Below, piece by piece: positions 46,770 to 55,300 of a DNA stretch of 64,000 nucleotides. Below the pieces are notes generated by a model that had not been told where the DNA came from, did no database searches, and saw nothing but the letters and a program-made list of their open reading frames with translations. Made by a program: the position numbers and the translations under genes. Where the stretch lies: positions 4,458,501 through 4,522,500 of the forward strand of contig NC_015276.1 of assembly GCF_000192865.1 (NCBI RefSeq), given 5' to 3'. Every line of letters starts with the position of its first letter. Position 1 is the stretch's first letter. The stretch comes from Marinomonas mediterranea MMB-1. Lineage in GTDB: Bacteria; Pseudomonadota; Gammaproteobacteria; Pseudomonadales; Marinomonadaceae.

Positions 46770-47060
46770 TTATACGACAAGCTCTACATGACGCGTCGCC
46801 GTGGTAGATTGAGCAAGCCCGAGATTAAAATACTCTTTAGTATATTCCTGCTCCATATGCCACTTCATCGCTTCAGCATCGCTAAACACTTCCCAAAGAA
46901 CAAAGCGCTCTGGATCGTCGGCACACTGAAAAATTTTAAAGACTTCACAACCAGGCTCTTCCACCGTCACTTTAATCAGCTCAATAATAGCTTGCTTGAG
47001 TTCAGCGGCTTTTCCCGGAACAGACTGTATAAATGCCGTTATTTCGATTTTATCACTCAT
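46770..47060 (-). CDS. ABM-domain monooxygenase-like protein
   Basis: This 96-residue single-domain protein has the antibiotic-biosynthesis-monooxygenase dimeric alpha-beta barrel pattern: EITAFIQSVPGKAAELKQAI, EEPGCEVFKIFQ, and FVLWEVFSDAEAMKWHMEQE. Members are cofactor-free oxygenases or small tailoring enzymes; others are simple housekeeping quinol enzymes. Its position between the aldo/keto reductase and thioesterase suggests a tailoring role in the polyketide pathway. Confidence 0.82.
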   Translation of the reverse strand: MSDKIEITAFIQSVPGKAAELKQAIIELIKVTVEEPGCEVFKIFQCADDPERFVLWEVFSDAEAMKWHMEQEYTKEYFNLGLAQSTTATRHVELVV

Positions 47061-47116
47061 AAAATATCCCTTTCTTCTATAATTTGGTCATTAGAATTTA
47101 ATCAATGGACCACTAT

Positions 47117-48106
47117 TTAATTTTCAATCCCCGCCATAGCAGCTTCTGGGTAGCGGGAGCCTGCTACTTTCCCTTCGTCAAAATGCGCTCTTAGCCATAA
47201 TAGCTCCGCTGCCGTTAATTCAACATTCAAGCTATTAAAGTTATCAAGTAGATATTTTTCACGTCGCGTTCCTGGGATAATATGAATAAACTCTTCTTGC
47301 GCTAAAACCCACGCCAAGGCCAATTGCGCCAGAGAACATGACTTATCTTTGGCCAACTCTGTTAGAGCTTCTACCAACGTTAAGTTAGCATCTAGGTTTT
47401 CACCACTAAAACGGGGTAAGAACTGACGAGCGTCGCCGTTTTGGCTAACCGTGCTGGCATTAAGTTGTCCCGTTAATAGGCCTCGGCTCATCGGACTGTA
47501 ACCTACAAATGCAGTACCATTCTCTTTACATGCCTGTAACATACCGTTTTCAGGCTCTTTAGATAATAGAGAATATTCTGTTTGAATTGCAGCGATAGGA
47601 TGGACATTATGCGCTGTCTGATACGTATCTACTGACACTTCAGACAAACCAATACCGCCAATCAAGCCTTCTTTTTTAAGTTCAACCATCGCTCCAATGG
47701 TCTCTTCAATAGGAGTATTAGGATCACGACGATGGACATAATAGAGATCAATATAACCCGTCCCTAAACGCTCTAAAGAACGATACAAAGCCTCCTTCAC
47801 ATATGCAGCGCTGCCATCAATCACTCTGGACAGACCACCGCCTGGCCCACGTCTAATTCCAAACTTAGACGCGATAAACAAATCTTTACGTGATTGATTT
47901 GACAAGAACTCACCAATCAGCCGTTCATTGGCTCCTTGACCATACATATCTGCTGTATCGAAGTGCCGATAGCCTAACTCTACGGAACGGTTAAGAACGT
48001 CGAGATTGTGTTTATGATCATTGTCACCATAAAACTCACTCATCCCCATACAACCTAGTCCTACTCTGGGCAGCGTCTTTCCCCCTAAAAGGGCAATTTT
48101 ATCCAT
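47117..48106 (-). CDS. Aldo/keto reductase
   Basis: This 329-residue NADPH-dependent reductase has the catalytic tetrad Asp50 and Tyr55 (HFDTADMYG), Lys81 (ASKFG) and His125 (YVHRRDP). The cofactor site includes IPGTRREKYLLDN. It belongs to the AKR13-like group of bacterial reductases. In this operon a carbonyl or butenolide reduction of the polyketide intermediate is an inference. It follows the GST-like gene by 14 bp. Confidence 0.9.
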   Translation of the reverse strand: MDKIALLGGKTLPRVGLGCMGMSEFYGDNDHKHNLDVLNRSVELGYRHFDTADMYGQGANERLIGEFLSNQSRKDLFIASKFGIRRGPGGGLSRVIDGSAAYVKEALYRSLERLGTGYIDLYYVHRRDPNTPIEETIGAMVELKKEGLIGGIGLSEVSVDTYQTAHNVHPIAAIQTEYSLLSKEPENGMLQACKENGTAFVGYSPMSRGLLTGQLNASTVSQNGDARQFLPRFSGENLDANLTLVEALTELAKDKSCSLAQLALAWVLAQEEFIHIIPGTRREKYLLDNFNSLNVELTAAELLWLRAHFDEGKVAGSRYPEAAMAGIEN

Positions 48107-48120
48107 CTCTTCATTACTCC

Positions 48121-48786
48121 TTACTGTTGAGGTCCTTTAAATAACAAACCGCCCATACTACTAAAGCGGCCTATAAACAGATTCTCGAAATCATCAACCA
48201 ATGATGCTTTTACCGAAGGTCTAGCCATAAGCGTTTCTCCCCATAGAAGGATATTCGAGAACCCTTCCATGGGGTTTTCACCCGAAATCTGGGTCAAAAT
48301 ACGCTGCCGTTCGAATAACGGCGTAAATGCAGCATCAACTAAACAAAAGTCATCGCCATTAAAATAAGGCTGTTTATCGATACTCTGTGACAAACGCTCA
48401 AGGCCTTGCCGATACTTTTGACGATTCTGCTTAAGCTCGACCTCGCTGCTGCTGAGTAGGTAATGAAACTGGTCCATTACTAGACCATTTGCAAACTCCA
48501 TCCAGCTTTTATTCACCGCATTTGTTAGAGAATTAGATGGTCTCAAAAAACCAGGAGTCACCTCATCAAAGTAGTCCATAATAACATTTGACTCAAAAAT
48601 CACTTGATCACCCACTCGTAACACTGGCACTTTTCCAAGTGGAGACAAGGCCTTAAACCAGTCAGGCTTGTTCGCAAGGTCAATATAAGTCACCTTTAAC
48701 TCAATGCCTTTTTCCTTAGCAATAATTACAGTACGCTGTACAAAGGGGCATAGCTTAAAGCTGATTAGCTCAATATCCTGTATCAT
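48121..48786 (-). CDS. Glutathione S-transferase-like protein
   Basis: This 221-residue protein has an N-terminal thioredoxin fold (FKLCPFVQRTVIIAKEKGI with Cys13, GKVPVL, FESNVIMDYF) and an all-helical C-terminal domain. Cys in the CPF position points to the omega/beta type GST rather than Tyr/Ser forms. It may conjugate, isomerise or protect a reactive polyketide product. The start codon overlaps the MFS stop by 4 bp. Confidence 0.85.
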   Translation of the reverse strand: MIQDIELISFKLCPFVQRTVIIAKEKGIELKVTYIDLANKPDWFKALSPLGKVPVLRVGDQVIFESNVIMDYFDEVTPGFLRPSNSLTNAVNKSWMEFANGLVMDQFHYLLSSSEVELKQNRQKYRQGLERLSQSIDKQPYFNGDDFCLVDAAFTPLFERQRILTQISGENPMEGFSNILLWGETLMARPSVKASLVDDFENLFIGRFSSMGGLLFKGPQQ

Positions 48787-49973
48787 ATCGATGTTTCCTT
48801 AGGCTGAAAGTTAGGTTGCGGTTGGCGTCGTAATGTGAGTATCAATGTAATTACCACAGCAAGGCAATTAGCTAGAGTAATACCAGCCCAGCCCCATTGA
48901 TCCCAAACCATTCCAAGAATAAAACTGCCAAAACTGCCGCCAGCAAGACAAGAAAGCAGATAAAATGACGATGCAGCACCAACTTTATTGCCAGGTATCA
49001 ATTGAGTAATATGAAAAAAGACAGCTGGTTGGCAGATGTATACTCCCGAATACAGCATCAACAGCCCAATCAGTAACTCAATAAAATTTTCTGCAAAATA
49101 CAGCTCCCCTAAAGCACACAAAACAAGAAAAACGCCTGTCAAGACCATTTTCTGAAAGCCATATTTTTGCGCAAATCCTCCCGCCATAGGTGCTAGAAAG
49201 GCAGCTAAAAAACCCGAAAAACTCACCCATCCTATATCACTGGTTGCATACAAAAATGGCGGTTCAACCAAATGATAGGTAAGGAATGTTAACGTTCCAA
49301 GATACGCTATAAAGAGTGAAAAACCTGCCAAATAACTTGATAAAACAGTCGTGTTTTTTAACAATGAGAGTGACTGAGAGTACTGCCCTAACATCGATAG
49401 CTGACTTTGAGTAACAGAAACGGGCTTAAGCGTCAGCATCACAACAAATAAAAAAAGGCAGAGAACTGAATAGGTTAGAATAGCTAATTGCCAATCATAA
49501 TAGTCAGCAACTACTCCAGTATAAGCCCGCCCAAATATGATGCCAGTGACCGTCGCACTTAGACAGTAACCTAAATATTTTCCACGTTGCTTTTCTTGCG
49601 CGATTTTCGTCATATAAGGGAACATGGACGAGACGATTCCTGCCGCGCTAATACCGACAACTGAAATAGCGAGATTAAAGAATAAGATATCCTGCCCTTG
49701 ACTTAGCAAAGCGCAAGAAACAGCAAGCGCTAACGAGCTGAATGCGCCAAGCCATTTTATATTTAGACGATCAGTAAGCGGACCGAACAGAAAAAACGCA
49801 ACGGCGTAGCTAAGGCTCACAATACTAAATGACACACGTACATCCGTACTGGGTACTCCTAAACTCAATCCAACTTCGGCAAATATCGGCTGAACCATGA
49901 CGATCGAACCAAGAGCCAGCAAAATTCCACTGCATGCAAAAAAAGGCGTAAAAATACGGTTAAGATTAGCCAT
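48783..49973 (-). CDS. MFS exporter, Bcr/CflA-like
   Basis: This 396-residue inner-membrane protein has about twelve hydrophobic helices and the MFS loop 2-3 motif GPLTDRLNIKWLG (about residues 64-76). Drug-efflux type MFS proteins are common in biosynthetic operons, where they export the product or give self-resistance. It starts 2 bp after the 288-residue protein of unknown family, so coupled translation is likely. Confidence 0.88.
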   Translation of the reverse strand: MANLNRIFTPFFACSGILLALGSIVMVQPIFAEVGLSLGVPSTDVRVSFSIVSLSYAVAFFLFGPLTDRLNIKWLGAFSSLALAVSCALLSQGQDILFFNLAISVVGISAAGIVSSMFPYMTKIAQEKQRGKYLGYCLSATVTGIIFGRAYTGVVADYYDWQLAILTYSVLCLFLFVVMLTLKPVSVTQSQLSMLGQYSQSLSLLKNTTVLSSYLAGFSLFIAYLGTLTFLTYHLVEPPFLYATSDIGWVSFSGFLAAFLAPMAGGFAQKYGFQKMVLTGVFLVLCALGELYFAENFIELLIGLLMLYSGVYICQPAVFFHITQLIPGNKVGAASSFYLLSCLAGGSFGSFILGMVWDQWGWAGITLANCLAVVITLILTLRRQPQPNFQPKETSI

Positions 49974-49975
49974 TC

Positions 49976-50842
49976 TTATGCCTCGTCTGCTGAGGTTTTG
50001 GTTGTATACTCAGAGAATGGCGATTGCTTAAATTTAAGTTGAGCATGAATATCGCCACCCAATCCAAAATGACCTATCGCACCACCAAAGCTCATTTGAG
50101 AACTGATCCAAAGAACAATGACATCAATAATCCTGTCAGCACCGTCGCCTTTAGGAAACGGGTTAGGCATGGTCGCACAATACTTAGCATTCCCTTCTTC
50201 ATCACTGATAAACACATTTGGAACACCCAGAACACCAGGACGTGTGGGATTGTCTGGATTAATATTATGAGTACGTAATGCCATTACCGTATAAAGGCTA
50301 TTTGGAATCATGCCACTAAAGTCAAAATCAAAGCGCGCCTCTGTTTGACTCTCAGGAATACGAACTCGCATAGTGCCATGAGCCTGACACCACTGTTGTA
50401 GTGTAATAGGGGCAGTCACCTTGCGGCCATCTTCAGGTCTAATATCAGGAATATGTGCTAAATGAAGAGGTAAAGACGGTCGTTTAATATCTGGCGCATT
50501 TGGAACTTGTTCTGGTGCAAAGACCATTGGATAGTTGTTACAAGGTAGTGGTAAAGGCAATGTATGTAATACAGTTTGAGACTGTTTTACTTCTTCTAGA
50601 GTTAAGTGTTTCACAATTTTATAGGGTGCCACCTGCCCAAATGGAGGCACTTCCGAATCTGAACTAACCGTTGCAGCTCCCCATCGAATCGAGCCATCTC
50701 CCCCAATGATTTTACCAATTACAACAAAGTTGCCGTCATTATCCATAAGTTCGCTCGGGGGATAAAACGGGCCCTGAGTAGTAAGGTCCATCGTGAATAC
50801 ATCATCTACAATGACCGCCTGATATTGTCCGTTTATTTTCAT
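49976..50842 (-). CDS. Unrecognised 288-residue protein of the PKS operon
   Basis: I do not recognise the family. No signal peptide or membrane helix is seen, so it is probably cytoplasmic. The C-terminal half (MIPNSLYTVMALRTH, GVPNVFISDEEGNAKY, GHFGLGGDIHAQLKF) has the look of a beta-sandwich domain with conserved Gly-His positions. The N-terminal third carries DLTTQGPFYPPSELMDNDG. It sits between the HAD phosphatase (18 bp) and the MFS exporter (2 bp), so it is very likely part of the pathway. Confidence 0.6.
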   Translation of the reverse strand: MKINGQYQAVIVDDVFTMDLTTQGPFYPPSELMDNDGNFVVIGKIIGGDGSIRWGAATVSSDSEVPPFGQVAPYKIVKHLTLEEVKQSQTVLHTLPLPLPCNNYPMVFAPEQVPNAPDIKRPSLPLHLAHIPDIRPEDGRKVTAPITLQQWCQAHGTMRVRIPESQTEARFDFDFSGMIPNSLYTVMALRTHNINPDNPTRPGVLGVPNVFISDEEGNAKYCATMPNPFPKGDGADRIIDVIVLWISSQMSFGGAIGHFGLGGDIHAQLKFKQSPFSEYTTKTSADEA

Positions 50843-50860
50843 ATCACCACTCCTTAATTA

Positions 50861-51535
50861 CTACGCAGGAATCAATTTCCAATTACGTTCATGAGCTAAC
50901 TTCTGCATAGACTCGGATTTACCAACAACAACAGGATTACCCACTTTCTCCATAAAGCACAGATCTGATTCGTGATCTCCGTATGCAAAACAGTCCTCAA
51001 GATTAATTCCTTTCCCTTCGATATGCTTACTAATAACTTGCCATTTACCTTCGCCAATGACCTGCTGCAATAAAGTACCCGTATACACGCCATCTTTGAC
51101 TTGAAGATCCGAACACAACAGATAATCAGCGTGCATATATTTCATGATCGGGCCCAGAATATCTTTGAAAGATCCAGAAACCAGCACGATTTCAGCGCCT
51201 TGATCTTTATGCTGTTTTTGCTCCGACAGAGTTTTTTCAATAAATAAGTCTCCTCGCTCAAATATATCTTCCAACCAAATTTTTGCAGCGTCCTGAAGCT
51301 CGGCTTGCCTAATACCAGAAAACATGGCATAGAAGCGCCGATTAAGCACTTCGCGAGTATGCTCATGTGTTTTTACTAAACGTTTAATCTCTATATATTC
51401 TTCTCGTTTTTTTTCTGCTGCGGGTTTTGAGGAATACTCACTTTCAAACAAAAAGTAATCCATAAACTTCAACATACTTTTGAATTTAATAATCGTTTCA
51501 TCAACATCTGAAAAAACTACATAATTTTTACTCAT
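50861..51535 (-). CDS. HAD-IB (SerB-like) phosphatase
   Basis: This 224-residue HAD-superfamily hydrolase has motif I FSDVDET (Asp10, Asp12), motif II VLVSGSF, motif III Lys in GEGKWQV and motif IV YGDHESDL. All catalytic residues are present. In gamma-butyrolactone pathways a phosphatase removes phosphate from the butenolide or lactone intermediate. Here the gene lies 15 bp after the AfsA-like gene, which suits that role. ATG 51535 was chosen because AAGGA lies 8 nt upstream; an ATG three codons earlier overlaps the ribosome site. Confidence 0.9.
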   Translation of the reverse strand: MSKNYVVFSDVDETIIKFKSMLKFMDYFLFESEYSSKPAAEKKREEYIEIKRLVKTHEHTREVLNRRFYAMFSGIRQAELQDAAKIWLEDIFERGDLFIEKTLSEQKQHKDQGAEIVLVSGSFKDILGPIMKYMHADYLLCSDLQVKDGVYTGTLLQQVIGEGKWQVISKHIEGKGINLEDCFAYGDHESDLCFMEKVGNPVVVGKSESMQKLAHERNWKLIPA

Positions 51536-51550
51536 ACGTATCATCCTTAA

Positions 51551-52258
51551 TTAATCAATGAACAATTCTGGACTGGCTTGCGCCATACCCTTTTCTAGCT
51601 GTGACATCATGTTTTTTTCGTACGTCGAAAACTTTGCATTTATCTTACAAGCTGGTTGGCTTGAGACATGATAGAGCTGGGCGACAACTTCAAACTCTGT
51701 CTGATGGGCACTTTTTATCTCACTCTGAGTAATCTGATAATCCATCGTAATCGGGAGAGGGAATAGGAAACTCGTGTACTCACACTTCATTTCTTTAAGT
51801 ATGAAATACACCGCTTGCTGGTCTTTAATAAAGTATTTCTCAGTCACGGCAATACAAGCCTGACGAACTGCCTCCATCAAAATAGTTCCGTTAATGTGCT
51901 CGCCAGTAATATGATCTGAAAGCTCAGCGCAATGTTGATCAATCAACACAGGGATGCGGTAACGTTGCTCGCTTAATTGCTCCACCATACCAAGATGACA
52001 ATTTTCGGCTTTCTGCTTGTGTACTAAACTCTTGTCTTTCTCTATATACGACGTACCCTGCAGCAGCTCAAATAACTCTGGATACGATTGACTTAAATTG
52101 AACAGATCATCCTGGTTTACTCCCTGACCAACCCAGTAACTATTCTCTCGAATAAGCTGATTCTTTTTATGGGACTGAATAAAATTCGTCAATGTCATCA
52201 CGTCACTATTGAGTGCAAAGCGTTCGAACAAATCACCAACGACAAATATTTTCTTCAT
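51551..52258 (-). CDS. AfsA-like hotdog protein (butyrolactone synthase type)
   Basis: This 235-residue protein shows the AfsA repeat: VHKQKAENC (residues 79-87), then LSDHITGEHINGTILMEA and VRQACIAV (113-138). The second half is a weaker hotdog (CEYTSFLFPLPITMDYQ). AfsA of Streptomyces joins a beta-ketoacyl thioester to dihydroxyacetone phosphate, the first step to A-factor. Here the donor could be the ACP of the adjacent PKS. ATG 52258 has AAGGAAAT upstream; the longer frame is unconserved. A plain dehydratase-like hotdog role cannot be excluded. Confidence 0.85.
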   Translation of the reverse strand: MKKIFVVGDLFERFALNSDVMTLTNFIQSHKKNQLIRENSYWVGQGVNQDDLFNLSQSYPELFELLQGTSYIEKDKSLVHKQKAENCHLGMVEQLSEQRYRIPVLIDQHCAELSDHITGEHINGTILMEAVRQACIAVTEKYFIKDQQAVYFILKEMKCEYTSFLFPLPITMDYQITQSEIKSAHQTEFEVVAQLYHVSSQPACKINAKFSTYEKNMMSQLEKGMAQASPELFID

Positions 52259-52320
52259 AGATATTTCCTTATATAAGGCTCGTAACCTAAGCATATGCTT
52301 AAGTTACGAGCGATATGTCA

Positions 52321-55300
52321 CTAATCATCAAGAGTGACAGCTACTTTCTCAGCTAGCTCGTTGACAGAAGGTCCTTTTAACAAGTCGAGTAAGGACACAG
52401 TAACAGGGAGCTCTGACTCAATTCGATTTTTAAAGGAGGTGCTCAGCAAAGAATCCAGTCCCAAATCCAAAATACCGACTGAAGCATCTAAGTCGTTGGC
52501 ATCTAACTTAGTTGTCTGCGCTAGTTGCTCGACTAAAAGCTGACTAACCAACTTCACACGCTCCTCACCTTGGGCTCTCAATATCCCTTCTTTCAAATCA
52601 AATTGTGGCTCGTCATCAGTTTGCTTGTCTTCAGGAACAAGGTCAGCCACAAGTGCGGGGACTCCGTTAGGGAAAAGCACCGCCGACTTACTCCAGTCTG
52701 TTGGAGCAACAACAACTTGAGGTGCATCAAAGCGAAACAAGTAATGCGCCAAACGTTTACCGCTGTCCACCGTTATCGGTTTCATTCCGTTTTGTGAAAA
52801 GAAGTCATCTAGGTTTAGGTTCTCAGCCATACCAAGACCGCTCCATGGCCCGAAATTGATACTCAGAGCGGCCCGACCACATTGTCTACGCCATTGTGCA
52901 AGTCCATCCATGAAGCTGTTCGCCGACGCATAGTTAGATTGTCCGATCGCTCCGTATACAGAAGCATAGGAAGAATAAAAAACGAAGGTTTCTAGTTGAT
53001 CACCAAAAGCTTGATTCAGTGCCCAGCTACCATAAACCTTCGCTTGATATATAGACTCAAAATCCTTAGTTTCTAGTTCACCGACCAATTTGTCTTTCAC
53101 AACACCAGCGCAGTGGTACAAATGTTTAATGGGGGGATGTTCCTGCTGGTATTGCTCAATAAACGCCTTCAGCGCATGCTCATCAGTAATATCCACGCTA
53201 GTTAGTGTGACACTTACTCCAAGACGCTTTAGTGAGGCTAATTTAAGTACTTGATTTGCACTCTTACTGCTACTTTCTAGACGGTGCCACTCTTCTTCTG
53301 GAGGGAGAGGCTGCCTAATTTGCAATATAAAATGACGGGCACCTGCATCAACCAATTGATGCACTTGCAATATGGCAAGGTCACCAAGTCCCCCCGTCAA
53401 CATCACGCTTTCATCGGCATTCCAGCGTACAGGAAGCGGGTTAACACTTTGTTTATGTGACACAAGCTTTGCAACATAGCGCGCTCCATGTCTAATACCA
53501 ACTTCAGGCTTACCAGACAATGAGGACAACAATGTCCCAACAAATGCTTTTACATCATCTGAAGTTACTTGTAATGGTAGGTCAATAAGGCTTTGCCAGC
53601 TATTAGGTCTCTCCTGATAAGCCATTACTCGAGAAAAGCCTATTAAATGAGCTGCAGAAAGTGACATCGGTTCGTCTGGAATAATTTGATGTGCACCACG
53701 ACTAACGGGCCAAATGGTCACCTTCCTGCCGAAGCGTTCAACTTCTTTTATGACCTCTAGAAATGCATAAACGCCAAATTGATGAGTCTTTTCCAAACTT
53801 CTTTTACTCATTGAGGAAGCATCAAAATGCATACTTGGCAACCAGACTAACTGATCATAGCCACCAAATTGTTCTAATAGACTACCTAGAGTATTTGTCT
53901 CGACCGCATCTAACATCTGATTAAATTCAACAGGCTGGCATTGCTGACCTTGAGCCTCCAACGCGACAATTACCTGAGCCGTCAAATCCGTTCCATCTGC
54001 AACGACCAACCATCGTTTATTACTATTCAAATCCGTCAAAGGAGAATCGTAGCGCTGCCAGTCGATTTGAGTTAACCAAGTCGACTCATCTTCATTAATA
54101 TCGCCCGTTAACGGCTTAAGCTGCACACCTGTCAATGAAAGTAGGCACTCACCTCGATTGTTAAACAAATGAACGTCACCCGAAGCTTCATTGTCGTTAT
54201 TGCTATGAAGTACACATTGAGCGGTTAGGGATTCAGTAAGGCCTCTGGTAAAATGTCTATCAAAAGTTAATTGGCCAATTTTAGTAGGCAAGTAGGTTTG
54301 CTGACGTCGATCTGCGGCAATAAGCATAAGCTGCAACAACGCGTCAGTTAAAGCGGGGTGAACTATAAATTCACTAACCTGACTAGGTAGCGTAATCGAT
54401 GCAATAGCTCCCTTTTCATTAAACGCTGCTCTGTCTATCAACTGGAAAGCATCACCATAGTTGAACCCCATCTTCTCAAATTTTGTGAACACCTGCTCTT
54501 TAGTCTGCCAGTTATCTACAGTAATCGGTGAGCGCTCATGTGCTCGATAAGTACGTGAAACTATGACTTGACCTTTCGCATTATGTTTCCAATCTTCCAT
54601 AGCATTGCGACGACTATACACCTCAAAACTAGAGTGATCTTGACTGAATAGAAGTTGTACATTAATTGGTTCATTTGAGGATATGAACATCGCTTTTTGA
54701 AGCTGCAAAGCAGATACACTGACATGTAAATTAGGGTGCAGCTGACGCATTGCCTGTAAAGCCATTTCGGCATAGGCTGCAGCGGGAAGTACCGATTGGC
54801 TCTGAACCTGATGATCAAACAAAAACGCTAACTGCGTCCCTCTGATTTGCAATTCCCAAGTTGGGGTAGCTGTTGGCTGGCGACGTCCTAGCAAACTGTC
54901 AACGTTTCCACCTTGTAACCAATTTAATGAATCGTGGGTTTCACTTCGGTATTCATTACGCTGCCACGGATACAGAGGTAATGAAACGGACTTGTCAACG
55001 GCTGGTTGTAAACACTTCCAATTAAGCGGGTACCCATTTACATAAAGTTCATTAACTGATTTGTTGACCAAAAACACTTCATCTTCGTGTCGTCGTAGTG
55101 TCGGTATGACGACGCCTGTTAATTGCTTCTCCGTAAGCTGCTGAGAAATAGACCCTCCCAACACTGGATGTGGGCCCACTTCAAGAAATAGTTGACTTTT
55201 TTCCTCCGACGCGATTTTTTCGATCGCATCAGAAAAATATACTGGCGCTCTCAAATTTAACCACCAATATTCTGGCGTTTGGTCACGTCCATCAATCAAC

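Noticed and set aside
49976..50842. Assignment of the unknown operon protein as an acetoacetate decarboxylase or Cu/Zn superoxide dismutase
   Set aside because: Neither the catalytic Lys context of the former nor the metal His pattern of the latter could be found.
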